Positions 5,816 through 14,372 of a DNA stretch of 25,742 bases are shown here, one piece after another. Origin of the DNA: JAZMZS01 sp045120955. Its GTDB lineage: Bacteria; Bacillota; Clostridia; Oscillospirales; CAG-272. The position numbers and the translations under genes were made by a program. Within the stretch, counting starts at the first letter, position 1. Every line of letters starts with the position of its first letter. The DNA lies in assembly GCA_045120955.1 (NCBI GenBank), contig JBGVFH010000034.1, positions 1 through 25,742 on the forward strand. The letters are read 5' to 3'. Under the pieces are notes generated by a model, which did no database searches, was not told where the DNA came from, and worked only from the letters and a program-made list of their open reading frames with translations.

Positions 5816-6705
5816 CATTTGTATTTTCAGGTCAGGGCGATCAGTATCCCGGAATGGGAAAGGAGCTGTCAGAGCAGTATCCGAGCGCAAGAGCCGTGTT
5901 TGATATGTGCGACAAGCTCCGCCCCGGTACCTCCGCTCAATGCTTTGAAGGCTCTGAGCAGGAGCTGATGGAAACAAAAAACACACAGCCGGCTCTGTTT
6001 GCGACAGAGCTTGCCTATGCAAGAGTGCTCTGCGAATCGGGGATAGTGCCCGACGCCGTTGCGGGCTTTTCATTGGGTGAGGTAACAGCTTGTACCTTTG
6101 CAGGTGTGTATGACGACGAGACGGGCTTTCGTCTTGTATGCAAGCGAGGAGAGCTCATGCAGCAGGAAGCGGAAAAGCATGATACCTCTATGGCGGCAGT
6201 AGTAAAGCTGCCAAAGGAGAAGGTATGTGAGCTGTGTACCGCTCACCCCGAGGTATACCCCGTGAATTTCAACTGTCCGGGGCAGGTATCCGTATCGGGA
6301 CTTTCGAGCAGTATGCCAGACTTTTTTGCCGATGTAAAGGCGGCAGGCGGCAGAGCAATACCGCTGAAGGTAAAGGGAGCATTCCACTCCCCGTTTATGA
6401 ATGAGGCGGCAGAAGCTTTTCTTGCGGAGCTGTCTCAGACACAGCCCCAGAGCAGCCGCATCACATTGTTCTCAAATGTGACGGCACAGCCCTATACCGA
6501 GGATGTAAAAGGGCTTTTGTCAAGGCAGATATGCTCTCCCGTGCGCTGGGAGGAAATTGTCAGAAATATGATAGCTCTCGGAGTTGATACCTTTGTAGAG
6601 ATAGGACCCGGCAAGACCTTGACAAACATGATAAGAAAGATTGATGGCGGGGTAAGAGCATATTCCGCTTCGGAGCTTTCCGTTGTTTTAGGGGAGGTGA
6701 AATAA
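5803..6705 (+). CDS. fabD: Malonyl-CoA:[ACP] transacylase
   Basis: Moves malonyl groups from CoA, made by the acetyl-CoA carboxylase encoded downstream, onto ACP. The protein has 300 residues. The nucleophile is Ser90 in GFSLGE. The more common motif is GHSLGE; the residue before the serine is Phe here, and variation at this site, such as Leu, is known in Clostridia. Other expected residues are present: Gln11 in SGQGDQ, Arg115 in CKRGELMQ and catalytic His195 in GAFHSPFM. EIGPGKTLTNM near the end is typical. It overlaps the fabK stop by 13 bases and its own TAA shares one base with the fabG ATG. Confidence 0.94.
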   Translation: MGKIAFVFSGQGDQYPGMGKELSEQYPSARAVFDMCDKLRPGTSAQCFEGSEQELMETKNTQPALFATELAYARVLCESGIVPDAVAGFSLGEVTACTFAGVYDDETGFRLVCKRGELMQQEAEKHDTSMAAVVKLPKEKVCELCTAHPEVYPVNFNCPGQVSVSGLSSSMPDFFADVKAAGGRAIPLKVKGAFHSPFMNEAAEAFLAELSQTQPQSSRITLFSNVTAQPYTEDVKGLLSRQICSPVRWEEIVRNMIALGVDTFVEIGPGKTLTNMIRKIDGGVRAYSASELSVVLGEVK

Positions 6706-7433
6706 TGCTCAAAGGTAAGGTTGCCCTCGTTACAGGAGGCTCAAGAGGAATAGGTGCGGCTGTTGCGGAAAAGTTGGCTTCTATGGGAGCTGATATAGCC
6801 GTGATATATGCAGGCAATCATGATGCCGCTGAATCTGTTTGTCTTAATTGCGAGCAGAAATACTCAGTCAGAGCAAAGGCATACTGCTGTGACGTATCTG
6901 ATTTTGAAAAAGCAAAGCAGACCGTCGCCGCAGTAAAAGAGGAATTTGGGACGATACACATACTTGTAAACAATGCAGGGATCACACGTGATTCTCTTGT
7001 TGCAATGATGAAGGAAGAGGATTTTGACGCTGTGCTCGACACAAACCTCAAGGGAGCGTTTAACATGATCCGCCATTGTACGGGTATCTTTTTGCGCAAC
7101 CGTGAGGGATGTATTATCAATATAAGCTCTGTTTCGGGCATGATGGGAAATGCAGGGCAAAGCAATTATTCAGCTTCTAAGGCAGGATTGATAGGTTTGA
7201 CAAAATCCGTAGCCAAGGAGCTTGCACCGAGAAAAATTCGCTGCAATGCGATAGCTCCCGGTTTTATCAGAACGGACATGACACAGTCACAGCTTGACAG
7301 CGCTCTTCTCGGTATGATACCGCTCGGAAGAATGGGAGAGGCAGAGGAGGTTGCGGATGCCGCAGCATATTTGGCGTGTGCAAGCTATGTAACAGGTGAG
7401 GTACTGCGTGTTGACGGCGGCCTCGCAATGTAA
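6705..7433 (+). CDS. fabG: 3-oxoacyl-[ACP] reductase
   Basis: NADPH-dependent short-chain dehydrogenase that carries out the first reduction of the elongation cycle. The 242-residue protein has the Rossmann motif TGGSRGIG at 10-17, NNAG at 89-92 and the catalytic tetrad Asn114, Ser142, Tyr155 and Lys159 (the last two in NYSASK). The C-terminal VTGEVLRVDGGLAM is typical of FabG. The start ATG shares a base with the fabD stop (TAATG), with GGGGAGG upstream. Position between fabD and fabF separates it from the many other dehydrogenases of this superfamily. Confidence 0.96.
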   Translation: MLKGKVALVTGGSRGIGAAVAEKLASMGADIAVIYAGNHDAAESVCLNCEQKYSVRAKAYCCDVSDFEKAKQTVAAVKEEFGTIHILVNNAGITRDSLVAMMKEEDFDAVLDTNLKGAFNMIRHCTGIFLRNREGCIINISSVSGMMGNAGQSNYSASKAGLIGLTKSVAKELAPRKIRCNAIAPGFIRTDMTQSQLDSALLGMIPLGRMGEAEEVADAAAYLACASYVTGEVLRVDGGLAM

Positions 7434-7444
7434 GGAGAACAGTT

Positions 7445-8686
7445 ATGAACGAAAATAACAGAAGAGTCGTTGTTACGGGAATGGGAGCGATCACTCCCGT
7501 CGGCAACAGCGTACAGGAATGCTGGCAAAATCTCGTAGCCGGCAAAAACGGTATTGGACCGATAACACTTTTTGATACCGAAAATTACAAGGCAAAATTG
7601 GGAGCTGAGGTAAAGAACTTCAACCCTCTTGATTATATGGAAAAATCGGATATGCTCCGCAGTGACCGATACGCTCAGTTCGCCGTAGCGGCGGCAAGTC
7701 AGGCTGTAGAGGAAAGCGGAATTGAGGGAAAGGTAGATCCCGAGCGCTTCGCCGTATATTTCGGTGCGGGCATCGGCGGCATTTCCACATTTGAGGGCGA
7801 GTACACAAAGCTGACACAAAAAGGTCCCCGCCGTGTTTCTCCCTTGTTTGTTCCTATGCTTATTGCAAATATGGCAGCAGGTATGATAGCAATCAAACAT
7901 AACTGCCAAGGTGCCGCTATGCCTGCTGTTACAGCCTGCGCTTCGGGCTCAAATGCGATAGGCGAGGCTATGCGTCTTATCCGTCACGGATACGCCGACG
8001 CTGTGATCAGCGGAGGTGCGGAGGCGGCTATATGTGCCTCTGCGGTTGCAGGCTTTGCAAATATGCAGGCTCTGTCCGTATCCGAGGATGTGAATGCGGC
8101 ATCTCTGCCGTTTGACGCACGCAGAAACGGTTTTGTCATCGGCGAGGGTGCTGTGGCGCTCGTACTCGAGGAATATGAGCACGCAAAGGCAAGAGGAGCA
8201 AAGATATACGGTGAAGTATGCGGCTACGGCTCGACCTGCGACGCACATCACATAACTGCTCCCCACCCCGAGGCAAGAGGCGGAGCTCAGGCAATGAAGG
8301 ACGCAATGAAAGAGGCGGGCTATACCGAGGCTGACACAGTATACGTAAATGCACACGGTACGGGAACGCCTATGAACGATACTACAGAGACGATCGCTAT
8401 AAAGACCGCCATGGGAGAAGAGGCGGCGGCGAGAGCATATATCAGTTCAACAAAGTCTATGACAGGCCATATGCTCGGAGCAGCCGGAGCTGTTGAGGCT
8501 ATGGCGTGCTTGCTCGCTTTACGAGACGGTATAATTCCGCCGACTATAAATCTAAATGACCCTGACCCCAAGTGCGATCTTAACTATGTACCGAACAAAG
8601 CTGTAAGTGCGGATATCAGTCTTGCATTGTCAAACTCTTTGGGATTTGGCGGACACAATGCGTGTCTTGCCTTCAGAAAGGTGTAA
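7445..8686 (+). CDS. fabF: 3-oxoacyl-[ACP] synthase II
   Basis: The elongating condensing enzyme, which joins malonyl-ACP to acyl-ACP with loss of CO2. It has 413 residues, the standard length. The catalytic Cys-His-His triad is intact: Cys165 in TACASGSN, His304 in NAHGTGTP and His342 in TGHMLGAAG, with the supporting Lys337. The N-terminal RRVVVTGMGAITPVGN is characteristic. It starts 11 bases after fabG with AAGGAG upstream. It is the only condensing enzyme in the window, since the initiating FabH is not encoded here. Confidence 0.97.
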   Translation: MNENNRRVVVTGMGAITPVGNSVQECWQNLVAGKNGIGPITLFDTENYKAKLGAEVKNFNPLDYMEKSDMLRSDRYAQFAVAAASQAVEESGIEGKVDPERFAVYFGAGIGGISTFEGEYTKLTQKGPRRVSPLFVPMLIANMAAGMIAIKHNCQGAAMPAVTACASGSNAIGEAMRLIRHGYADAVISGGAEAAICASAVAGFANMQALSVSEDVNAASLPFDARRNGFVIGEGAVALVLEEYEHAKARGAKIYGEVCGYGSTCDAHHITAPHPEARGGAQAMKDAMKEAGYTEADTVYVNAHGTGTPMNDTTETIAIKTAMGEEAAARAYISSTKSMTGHMLGAAGAVEAMACLLALRDGIIPPTINLNDPDPKCDLNYVPNKAVSADISLALSNSLGFGGHNACLAFRKV

Positions 8687-8688
8687 AT

Positions 8689-9111
8689 ATGAACGAAACG
8701 GATATTCGTAAATATGCAGGGCTGATGCAGGAGCTTGGTCTTACGGGACTTGAGATAACAGAGGATAACAAGGTAGTACGTCTGGAGCGCACGGTACAAA
8801 ATGTTGTGTGCGAACAGCTGACAGGTACAGCACCTGTGCCTGCCGCATCAGAGAGAAAGCAGAGCAGCTCTGACTGCATCAGCGTAAAATCACCCATAGT
8901 AGGTGTGTTTTATTCTGCTCCCGCCGAGAACGCAGAGCCTTTTGTGACGCTCGGTCAGCGTGTGGAGAAGGGCAGTACTCTTTGCATCATCGAGGCGATG
9001 AAGCTGATGAATGAGATTTGCTCGGAAGAGGACGGCGTCATCTCCGAGATCTGCGTAAAGAACGGTCAGGTCGTTGAATTCGGCACGGAGCTGTTCAAGA
9101 TCAGGAGGTAA
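8689..9111 (+). CDS. accB: Biotin carboxyl carrier protein of acetyl-CoA carboxylase
   Basis: Carries carboxybiotin between the biotin carboxylase (AccC) and the carboxyltransferase (AccD/AccA). The chosen ATG at 8689 gives 140 residues, lies two bases after the fabF stop and has GAAAGG before it. The longer in-frame start at 8662 lies inside fabF and has no advantage. The C-terminal biotinyl domain starts at about residue 65 (VKSPIVGVFYSAPAE) and holds the biotin site Lys105 in EAMKLMN. The middle, about 45-62, is a short Ala/Pro/Ser linker, and the N-terminal 40 residues match the usual AccB N-terminal region. Confidence 0.94.
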   Translation: MNETDIRKYAGLMQELGLTGLEITEDNKVVRLERTVQNVVCEQLTGTAPVPAASERKQSSSDCISVKSPIVGVFYSAPAENAEPFVTLGQRVEKGSTLCIIEAMKLMNEICSEEDGVISEICVKNGQVVEFGTELFKIRR

Positions 9112-9114
9112 GAT

Positions 9115-9531
9115 ATGCAAAAAGAGGATATCAAAAAGATACTTCCGCACAGAGACGATATGCTTTTGCTTGATGACGTTGAGAACCAAGACGGCGTAGC
9201 CGTCGGACATTACACGGTACGCGGGGATGAATTTTTCCTCAGAGGACATTTCCCGAACAACCCCATTGTCCCCGGTGTTATTCTGTGCGAGATACTCGCA
9301 CAGTCGGCTTGTGTTCTGCTCGAGGATAGGCTTTCGGAGGGGCAGCTACCCGTATATACGGGGCTTGACAAGGTGCGTTTTCGCTCTCCCGTTCACCCGG
9401 GTGACAGGATAGAGACAAGGTGTACTATAACAAGAGCAAAGCATCCCTTTTATTTTGCACAGGGCACAGCAAGTGTTGACGGAAAGGTTTGTGTATCTGC
9501 CGAATTTTCTTTTGCTGTAACAGGAGCATAG
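9115..9531 (+). CDS. fabZ: 3-hydroxyacyl-[ACP] dehydratase
   Basis: Hot-dog-fold enzyme that dehydrates 3-hydroxyacyl-ACP to the trans-2-enoyl-ACP used by FabK. The 138 residues include the N-terminal LPHRDDMLLLDDV (usual form PHRxPFLLVD) and the active-site pair His45 (GHFPNNPIVPGV) and Glu59, with the standard 14-residue separation. AGGAGG lies just upstream within the end of accB, and accC begins four bases after its stop. No second isomerising dehydratase such as FabM or FabA is seen, so the route to unsaturated fatty acids is not evident from this window. Confidence 0.95.
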   Translation: MQKEDIKKILPHRDDMLLLDDVENQDGVAVGHYTVRGDEFFLRGHFPNNPIVPGVILCEILAQSACVLLEDRLSEGQLPVYTGLDKVRFRSPVHPGDRIETRCTITRAKHPFYFAQGTASVDGKVCVSAEFSFAVTGA

Positions 9532-9534
9532 ACT

Positions 9535-10836
9535 ATGTTTTCAAAAATTCTTATTGCCAACCGAGGCGAAATTGCCGTCAGGATAATACGTGCCTGCAAG
9601 GAAATGGGCATTTCTACCGTTGCGGTCTACTCGGAAGCGGATAAAAATGCGCTTCATGTGGCGCTTGCCGACGAAAGCTACTGCATAGGTCCTGCGGAGG
9701 CAACTGAAAGCTATCTGAGAGAGGACCGTATCATCAGCACCGCACTTTTGTCCGGTGCTCAGGCTATTCATCCCGGATACGGTTTTTTGTCGGAGAATGC
9801 GCATTTTGCCCGTCAATGCCGAAAAAACGGTATCGTATTTATCGGCCCCGAGCCCGAGAGCATGGAGCGGCTCAGCGACAAGGCAATACTGAAAGAGCTC
9901 ATATCGCAGACAGGACTGAGTGTAATTCCGGGAACTAAAGCGGTAGCATCGGTCGAGGAAGCGAAAATAAAGGCGGAGACTATCGGTTATCCCGTTATGC
10001 TGAAGGCATGTGCGGGCGGAGGCGGCAGAGGTATTCGTCTTATCAAGAGTGCCGCAGACTTGGATGATGCATATGCTCAGGCAAGCGCCGAGGCAAGTGC
10101 CGCTTTCGGTGACGGGTCGCTGTATCTTGAAAAATATATTTTCCCCGCACGCCACGTTGAGCTTCAGATAATGGCAGACGAGGCGGGGAATGCTGTATGT
10201 CTCGGCGAGAGGGACTGTTCGCTTCAGCGAAGAAACCAAAAGCTGATAGAAGAAACACCGTCACCTGCCGTAAACGACGAGCAACGCAAAAAAATAATGG
10301 CTCTCGCAGTCGATGCCGTCAAAAAGATAGGGTATGTCGGCGTGGGAACGCTTGAATTTTTGCTTGACCGTGAGGGGAACTTCTGGTTTATGGAGATGAA
10401 TGTACGCCTGCAGGTCGAGCATTGCGTAACCGAGATGCTCACGGGCATCGACATAGTAAAATGGCAAATACGCATTGCGGCAGGTATCAACATCAATTTT
10501 TCACAGGAAGATATCAGCCTTAGCGGCTGTGCGATAGAATGCCGTATAAATGCGAAAAGCTGCGGTACGCTTGAAATGCTGCACGTTCCGGGAGGACCGT
10601 TTGTCCGCTTTGATACCTGTCTTGTTGCGGGTACGGCGGTAACGCCGTATTACGATTCGCTTATAGGCAAGCTCATCGTTCATGCAACAACTCGTGAGCA
10701 AGCGCTGCGAAAGCTGCGTGCCGCTCTGTGTGAATTGGTCATAGAAGGAATATCCGCAAATACGGAAGAACAGCTGAGAACGGTTGAAGACGAGCGCTTT
10801 ATATCGGGCAGCTATGATCTGACGTTTATGGGATAG
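9535..10836 (+). CDS. accC: Biotin carboxylase subunit of acetyl-CoA carboxylase
   Basis: ATP-grasp enzyme that carboxylates biotin on AccB. The order is right: N-terminal FSKILIANRGEIAVRIIRA, the glycine-rich ATP loop KACAGGGGRG (158-166) and the catalytic segment MEMNVRLQVEH (286-296), where most relatives have EMNTRIQVEHPVTE and here Cys follows the His. The C-terminal domain has PGGPFVRFD and PYYDSLIGKLIVH. At 433 residues it is somewhat short. After ECRINA (334-339), where relatives usually carry about ten more residues including a PSPG-like turn, this protein goes directly from KSCG to TLEMLHVPGG. The frame is open throughout, so this looks like a true small deletion rather than a frameshift. 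Confidence 0.94.
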   Translation: MFSKILIANRGEIAVRIIRACKEMGISTVAVYSEADKNALHVALADESYCIGPAEATESYLREDRIISTALLSGAQAIHPGYGFLSENAHFARQCRKNGIVFIGPEPESMERLSDKAILKELISQTGLSVIPGTKAVASVEEAKIKAETIGYPVMLKACAGGGGRGIRLIKSAADLDDAYAQASAEASAAFGDGSLYLEKYIFPARHVELQIMADEAGNAVCLGERDCSLQRRNQKLIEETPSPAVNDEQRKKIMALAVDAVKKIGYVGVGTLEFLLDREGNFWFMEMNVRLQVEHCVTEMLTGIDIVKWQIRIAAGININFSQEDISLSGCAIECRINAKSCGTLEMLHVPGGPFVRFDTCLVAGTAVTPYYDSLIGKLIVHATTREQALRKLRAALCELVIEGISANTEEQLRTVEDERFISGSYDLTFMG

Positions 10837-10846
10837 GGGGAGAAAA

Positions 10847-11698
10847 ATGGCACTACTTAATTTTTTAAAGCCGAAAAACCAGCTGGAGGAGGGCGGACGC
10901 TGTGCCGCACCCGTACAGCAGGATGCCTGCGAGCCTGAAAAAAACTGCCCCAACTGCCACAAGGATATACCCTTGAGCCGACTGTGGGCAAACAAGCTCG
11001 TTTGTCCGTGCGGATATCATTTCCGCATGAAGGCACGCCAGCGTATCAATATGGTAACGGACAAGGACAGCTTTGAGGAGCTGTTCTGCGATATGAAAAG
11101 CGCAAATCCGCTGCTTTTCCCCGGATACAAGGAAAAGCTGGAGACAGTACGCTCGGCAAGCGGTGAGACTGAGGCGGTCGTTTGCGGAAGCGCTCAGATA
11201 GGCAAGCAGAAATGCTGTATATTCGTCATGGAATCGTATTTTATGATGGGTAGTATGGGCAGCGTTGTCGGAGAAAAGATCACATCGCTTTTTGAATATG
11301 CCACCTTACACCGTATGCCTGTTATCGGATATACGGTCTCGGGAGGGGCAAGGATGCAGGAGGGACTGCTTTCGCTTATGCAAATGGCGAAGACCAGTGC
11401 CGCCGTAAAGAGACACAGCGATGCGGGGCTTTTATATATAGCGGTGTTGACCGACCCAACCACGGGCGGTGTTACGGCAAGCTTTGCAATGGAGGCGGAT
11501 ATCATTTTGGCAGAACCGGGTGCTACCGTCGGCTTTGCGGGTGCACGTGTTATAGAGCAGACAACGAAAAAGACCTTGCCGAAAGGCTTTCAAACGGCGG
11601 AATTTGTGCTTGAGCACGGATTTGTTGACAGCATTATCGGACGAAAAGAGCAAAAAAAGCTGCTGACAGAGCTACTGAAAATGCACAACGGAGGATGA
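10847..11698 (+). CDS. accD: Acetyl-CoA carboxylase carboxyltransferase, beta subunit
   Basis: Pairs with AccA to move the carboxyl group from biotin to acetyl-CoA, giving malonyl-CoA. The 283-residue protein has an N-terminal zinc ribbon and a crotonase-like core with SGGARMQEG, TDPTTGGVTASFAM and GATVGFAGARVIEQT. The ribbon ligands are Cys34, Cys37, Cys53 and Cys55. The second pair reads CPCGYH where the family normally has CPxCGYH, so one residue is missing between the two cysteines. The DNA reads TGT CCG TGC GGA with no sign of a frame problem. An AGGGGGAG ribosome binding site precedes the ATG. accA follows at once. Confidence 0.94.
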   Translation: MALLNFLKPKNQLEEGGRCAAPVQQDACEPEKNCPNCHKDIPLSRLWANKLVCPCGYHFRMKARQRINMVTDKDSFEELFCDMKSANPLLFPGYKEKLETVRSASGETEAVVCGSAQIGKQKCCIFVMESYFMMGSMGSVVGEKITSLFEYATLHRMPVIGYTVSGGARMQEGLLSLMQMAKTSAAVKRHSDAGLLYIAVLTDPTTGGVTASFAMEADIILAEPGATVGFAGARVIEQTTKKTLPKGFQTAEFVLEHGFVDSIIGRKEQKKLLTELLKMHNGG

Positions 11699-11702
11699 AA
11701 CT

Positions 11703-12503
11703 ATGAGCCGTACACCTTATGATATAGTAAAGCTTGCCCGTGATAATAACAGACCGACCGGACTTGACTATATAAAAAATATTTTTAAAAATTTCATCGA
11801 GCTTCACGGAGACCGACGTTATGCCGATGATACGGCTATCGTCGGGGGTATTGCACGGCTGGACGGTGCTGCCGTGACCGTAATTGCCATTGAAAAGGGG
11901 CACACGGCAAAGGAACGTGCCATGCGCAATTTCGGAGCTCCGAACCCCGAGGGCTACAGAAAGGCTCTGCGCCTTATGAAGCAGGCTGAAAAATTCGGAC
12001 GTCCCGTTATCTGCTTTATCGACACCTCGGGTGCGTACTGCGGAATTGGCGCTGAGGAGCGTGGACAGGGACAGGCAATAGCGGAAAACCTCATGGAGAT
12101 GACAACGCTTTGTGTTCCCGTTATATCCGTGCTTATCGGAGAGGGCGGCAGCGGCGGAGCTTTGGCTCTTGCGGTTGCAGACCGTGTGTGGATGCTTCAA
12201 AATTCCGTGTATTCGGTCATCTCCCCGGAAGGGTGCGCAAGCATTCTTTGGAAGGATTCGGCAAAGGCAGAGCTTGCCGCCGCAGGATTGAAGCTGACGG
12301 CAGACGACGCAAAGGAGCTTGGGATAATCGAGCGTGTCATTTCCGAAAAGGATATCGGCACAAAGGTGTTTTATGACAGGATAAAGGCACTTTTGAGCGA
12401 GGAGCTCGCAGAGCTTTCAAAGGAGCCTGAGCTGCTTCAAAAGAGATACGACCGCTTTAGGCAGATCGGCAGCGCTGTCAGCGCCGATGCCAAATGTGAA
12501 TAA
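11703..12503 (+). CDS. accA: Acetyl-CoA carboxylase carboxyltransferase, alpha subunit
   Basis: Partner of AccD in the carboxyltransferase. At 266 residues it is the shorter Firmicutes form, without the N-terminal extension of the enterobacterial protein. Recognisable segments are DIVKLARDNNRPTGLDYI at the start, ELHGDRRYADD, the oxyanion region DTSGAYCGIGAEERGQGQAI, GEGGSGGALAL and the SVISPEGCASILWKD block. The ATG lies four bases after the accD stop, with GGAGG across the junction. It completes a full four-subunit carboxylase within the fab operon. Confidence 0.95.
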   Translation: MSRTPYDIVKLARDNNRPTGLDYIKNIFKNFIELHGDRRYADDTAIVGGIARLDGAAVTVIAIEKGHTAKERAMRNFGAPNPEGYRKALRLMKQAEKFGRPVICFIDTSGAYCGIGAEERGQGQAIAENLMEMTTLCVPVISVLIGEGGSGGALALAVADRVWMLQNSVYSVISPEGCASILWKDSAKAELAAAGLKLTADDAKELGIIERVISEKDIGTKVFYDRIKALLSEELAELSKEPELLQKRYDRFRQIGSAVSADAKCE

Positions 12504-12522
12504 GGATAAAGGATAATTTATT

Positions 12523-14166
12523 ATGAGCATATACCGAAAATTTTGCCGAGAGGAATTTGATGCGTTCGGAAACCTCAAAAGCTTTAGAGCCCAATATGCA
12601 CAAAACTTTAACTTCGGTTACGATGTAGTTGACGCTATAGCAGACGAAACTCCCGATAAAACGGCGATAGTTTGGTGCAATACGGAAAACGAAGAACGCA
12701 TTTTTTCCTTTTCCGATATAAAGACTCTGAGCAACAAAGCGGCAAATGTGTTTTACGATGCAGGTATTCGCAGAGGCGACCGTGTCATGCTGGTGCTCAA
12801 ACGCCACTATGAATATTGGATATGCACCGTTGCTTTGCACAAGCTGGGCGTAACCGTGATACCCGCAACGCATATGCTGACCGAGGGCGATCTTGTATAT
12901 AGGATAAAGGCCTCAGACGTGAAAGGGATAGTTTGTACTGCGCAAAACGACGTTCCGAGCAAAATAAAGTCGGCGCTGAAAAAAGCCGACACCTCATGTA
13001 AGCTCTGGTGTGTTGGGCAGAAGACAGAGGGCTTTGCCGATCTTACGCAGGAGTTAGACGAGGCAAAGAGCACACTTGAGCGTCACCCGACACTTGTAAC
13101 AGATCCCATGCTGTTGTATTTTACATCGGGTACCACCGGATATCCGAAGGGGGTCATCCACGATTTTTCCTATCCTCTTGCACATATCGTAACGGCAAAG
13201 TATTGGCAGCAGGCAGAGGATGGAGGGTTGCACTTTACCGTTGCGGAAACGGGCTGGGCAAAGGCATCGTGGGGAAAGATATACGGGCAGTGGCTTGTAG
13301 GCAGTGCGGTCATGGTCTATGATTTTGACAACTTTGATCCCAAGCAGCTGACCACCGTTATCAATCGCTATGGAGTTACTTCATTTTGCGCGCCTCCTAC
13401 GGTTTACCGCTATCTTGTAAGAAAAGGAATTCCCGAAATGCCAAATCTGCGCCATGCGTCTACCGCAGGCGAGATGCTCGCACCCGAGGTGTTCCGTCTA
13501 TTTACCGAGCGCACGGGTATACAGCTGTGTGAAGGGTACGGACAGACGGAAACGACTCTGCTGATGGCGAATTTCAAGGGGCAGATCCCCGTGCAAGGCT
13601 CAATGGGATATGCCTCGCCTATGTACAATATAGAGCTTCGCGGCAAGGACGGCAAGATTGTCGGTGCGGGAGAGATAGGCGAGATAGTCATAGTTGCGCC
13701 GAAGGGCGAAAAGCAAATAGGAGTGTTCTGCGGCTATCTTGACAACGATGAGCAGTACCGCTATGTATGGCGTGACGGAGTGTATCATACCGGAGATGCT
13801 GCATGGCAGGATGAAAACGGTATGTATTGGTTCCACGGCAGATTTGACGATATTATAAAAACAGGCGGCTTTCGTGTAGGTCCGGATGAGATCGAAAATG
13901 TTTTGATGCAGCATCCTTGTGTCATGGAATGCAGTGTTGTAGGCGTGCCCGACACTTTACGAGGTCAGGCTATCAAGGCAGTTATAGTTTTGTCGGACGG
14001 AAATACACCGTCAAAAGAGCTTGAAAAAGAGATAAAGGATTTTTGCAACGGCAAGCTTGCTGAGTATAAATGGATACGAAGCATAGAGTTCGTGCAAGAG
14101 CTGCCAAAGACCATCAGCGGCAAGGTTCGCAGAACGGAGCTGCGCACACAATCCGAGTGCAAATAA
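12523..14166 (+). CDS. AMP-forming acyl-CoA synthetase (acetyl/medium-chain acyl-CoA synthetase-like)
   Basis: An ANL-superfamily enzyme of 547 residues that activates a carboxylic acid with ATP and transfers it to CoA. Motifs in order: the phosphate loop YFTSGTTGYPKG (199-210), GYGQTETT (338-345), YHTGDAAW (421-428), the hinge region GRFDDIIKTGGFRVGPDEIE (439-458) and the adenylation lysine Lys534 in LPKTISGKVRRTEL. Overall it resembles the medium-chain (ACSM-like) branch rather than strict acetyl-CoA synthetase; the substrate cannot be read off. It starts 19 bases after accA with AAAGGA upstream and no terminator between, so it is probably the last gene of the operon. It may activate imported or recycled fatty acids, or make acyl-CoA primers; both are inference. 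Confidence 0.85.
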   Translation: MSIYRKFCREEFDAFGNLKSFRAQYAQNFNFGYDVVDAIADETPDKTAIVWCNTENEERIFSFSDIKTLSNKAANVFYDAGIRRGDRVMLVLKRHYEYWICTVALHKLGVTVIPATHMLTEGDLVYRIKASDVKGIVCTAQNDVPSKIKSALKKADTSCKLWCVGQKTEGFADLTQELDEAKSTLERHPTLVTDPMLLYFTSGTTGYPKGVIHDFSYPLAHIVTAKYWQQAEDGGLHFTVAETGWAKASWGKIYGQWLVGSAVMVYDFDNFDPKQLTTVINRYGVTSFCAPPTVYRYLVRKGIPEMPNLRHASTAGEMLAPEVFRLFTERTGIQLCEGYGQTETTLLMANFKGQIPVQGSMGYASPMYNIELRGKDGKIVGAGEIGEIVIVAPKGEKQIGVFCGYLDNDEQYRYVWRDGVYHTGDAAWQDENGMYWFHGRFDDIIKTGGFRVGPDEIENVLMQHPCVMECSVVGVPDTLRGQAIKAVIVLSDGNTPSKELEKEIKDFCNGKLAEYKWIRSIEFVQELPKTISGKVRRTELRTQSECK

Positions 14167-14220
14167 CAGACTGTTAAGCGTCTGAATACCATAAAAAGAA
14201 AACATATAAAACGGCATTAT

Positions 14221-14260
14221 GCACCGTACCTGCCTTTTCGGGGATACGGTGCTGCTTTGT
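14221..14260 (+). terminator. Probable terminator of the fatty acid operon
   Basis: GCACCGTA (14221-14228) and TACGGTGC (14245-14252) pair around a GC-rich loop region. The tail after it (TGCTTTGTG) is only moderately T-rich, so the hairpin is clear but termination strength is uncertain. Confidence 0.6.
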
Positions 14261-14286
14261 GTATGGGTATAAATGGAAATTTTTAT

Positions 14287-14315
14287 TTGACGAATGACTA
14301 TCTTTGTAGTATAAT
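14287..14315 (+). promoter_or_regulatory. Promoter of the PAS-regulator gene, -10 within a palindrome
   Basis: TTGACG (14287-14292) and TATAAT (14310-14315) are separated by 17 bases. The -10 is the left part of a perfect 16-base palindrome, TATAATATATATTATA (14310-14325), across the predicted start site. In AT-rich DNA this may be chance; if not, it is a candidate autoregulatory site. Confidence 0.75.
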
Positions 14316-14372
14316 ATATATTATACGAAGCTTATTACCCTCAATGGATATACCGTATGGTTAGGAGATTTT

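Noticed and set aside
6070..6075. FabD GFSLGE as a sign of an inactive or non-fatty-acid acyltransferase
   Set aside because: The nucleophile Ser90, Arg115 and His195 are all present, clostridial FabD proteins vary at this position, and the gene sits in the middle of a full fab operon.
8662..8688. Longer start for accB inside fabF
   Set aside because: The ATG at 8689 lies right after the fabF stop with a ribosome binding site and gives a normal N-terminus.
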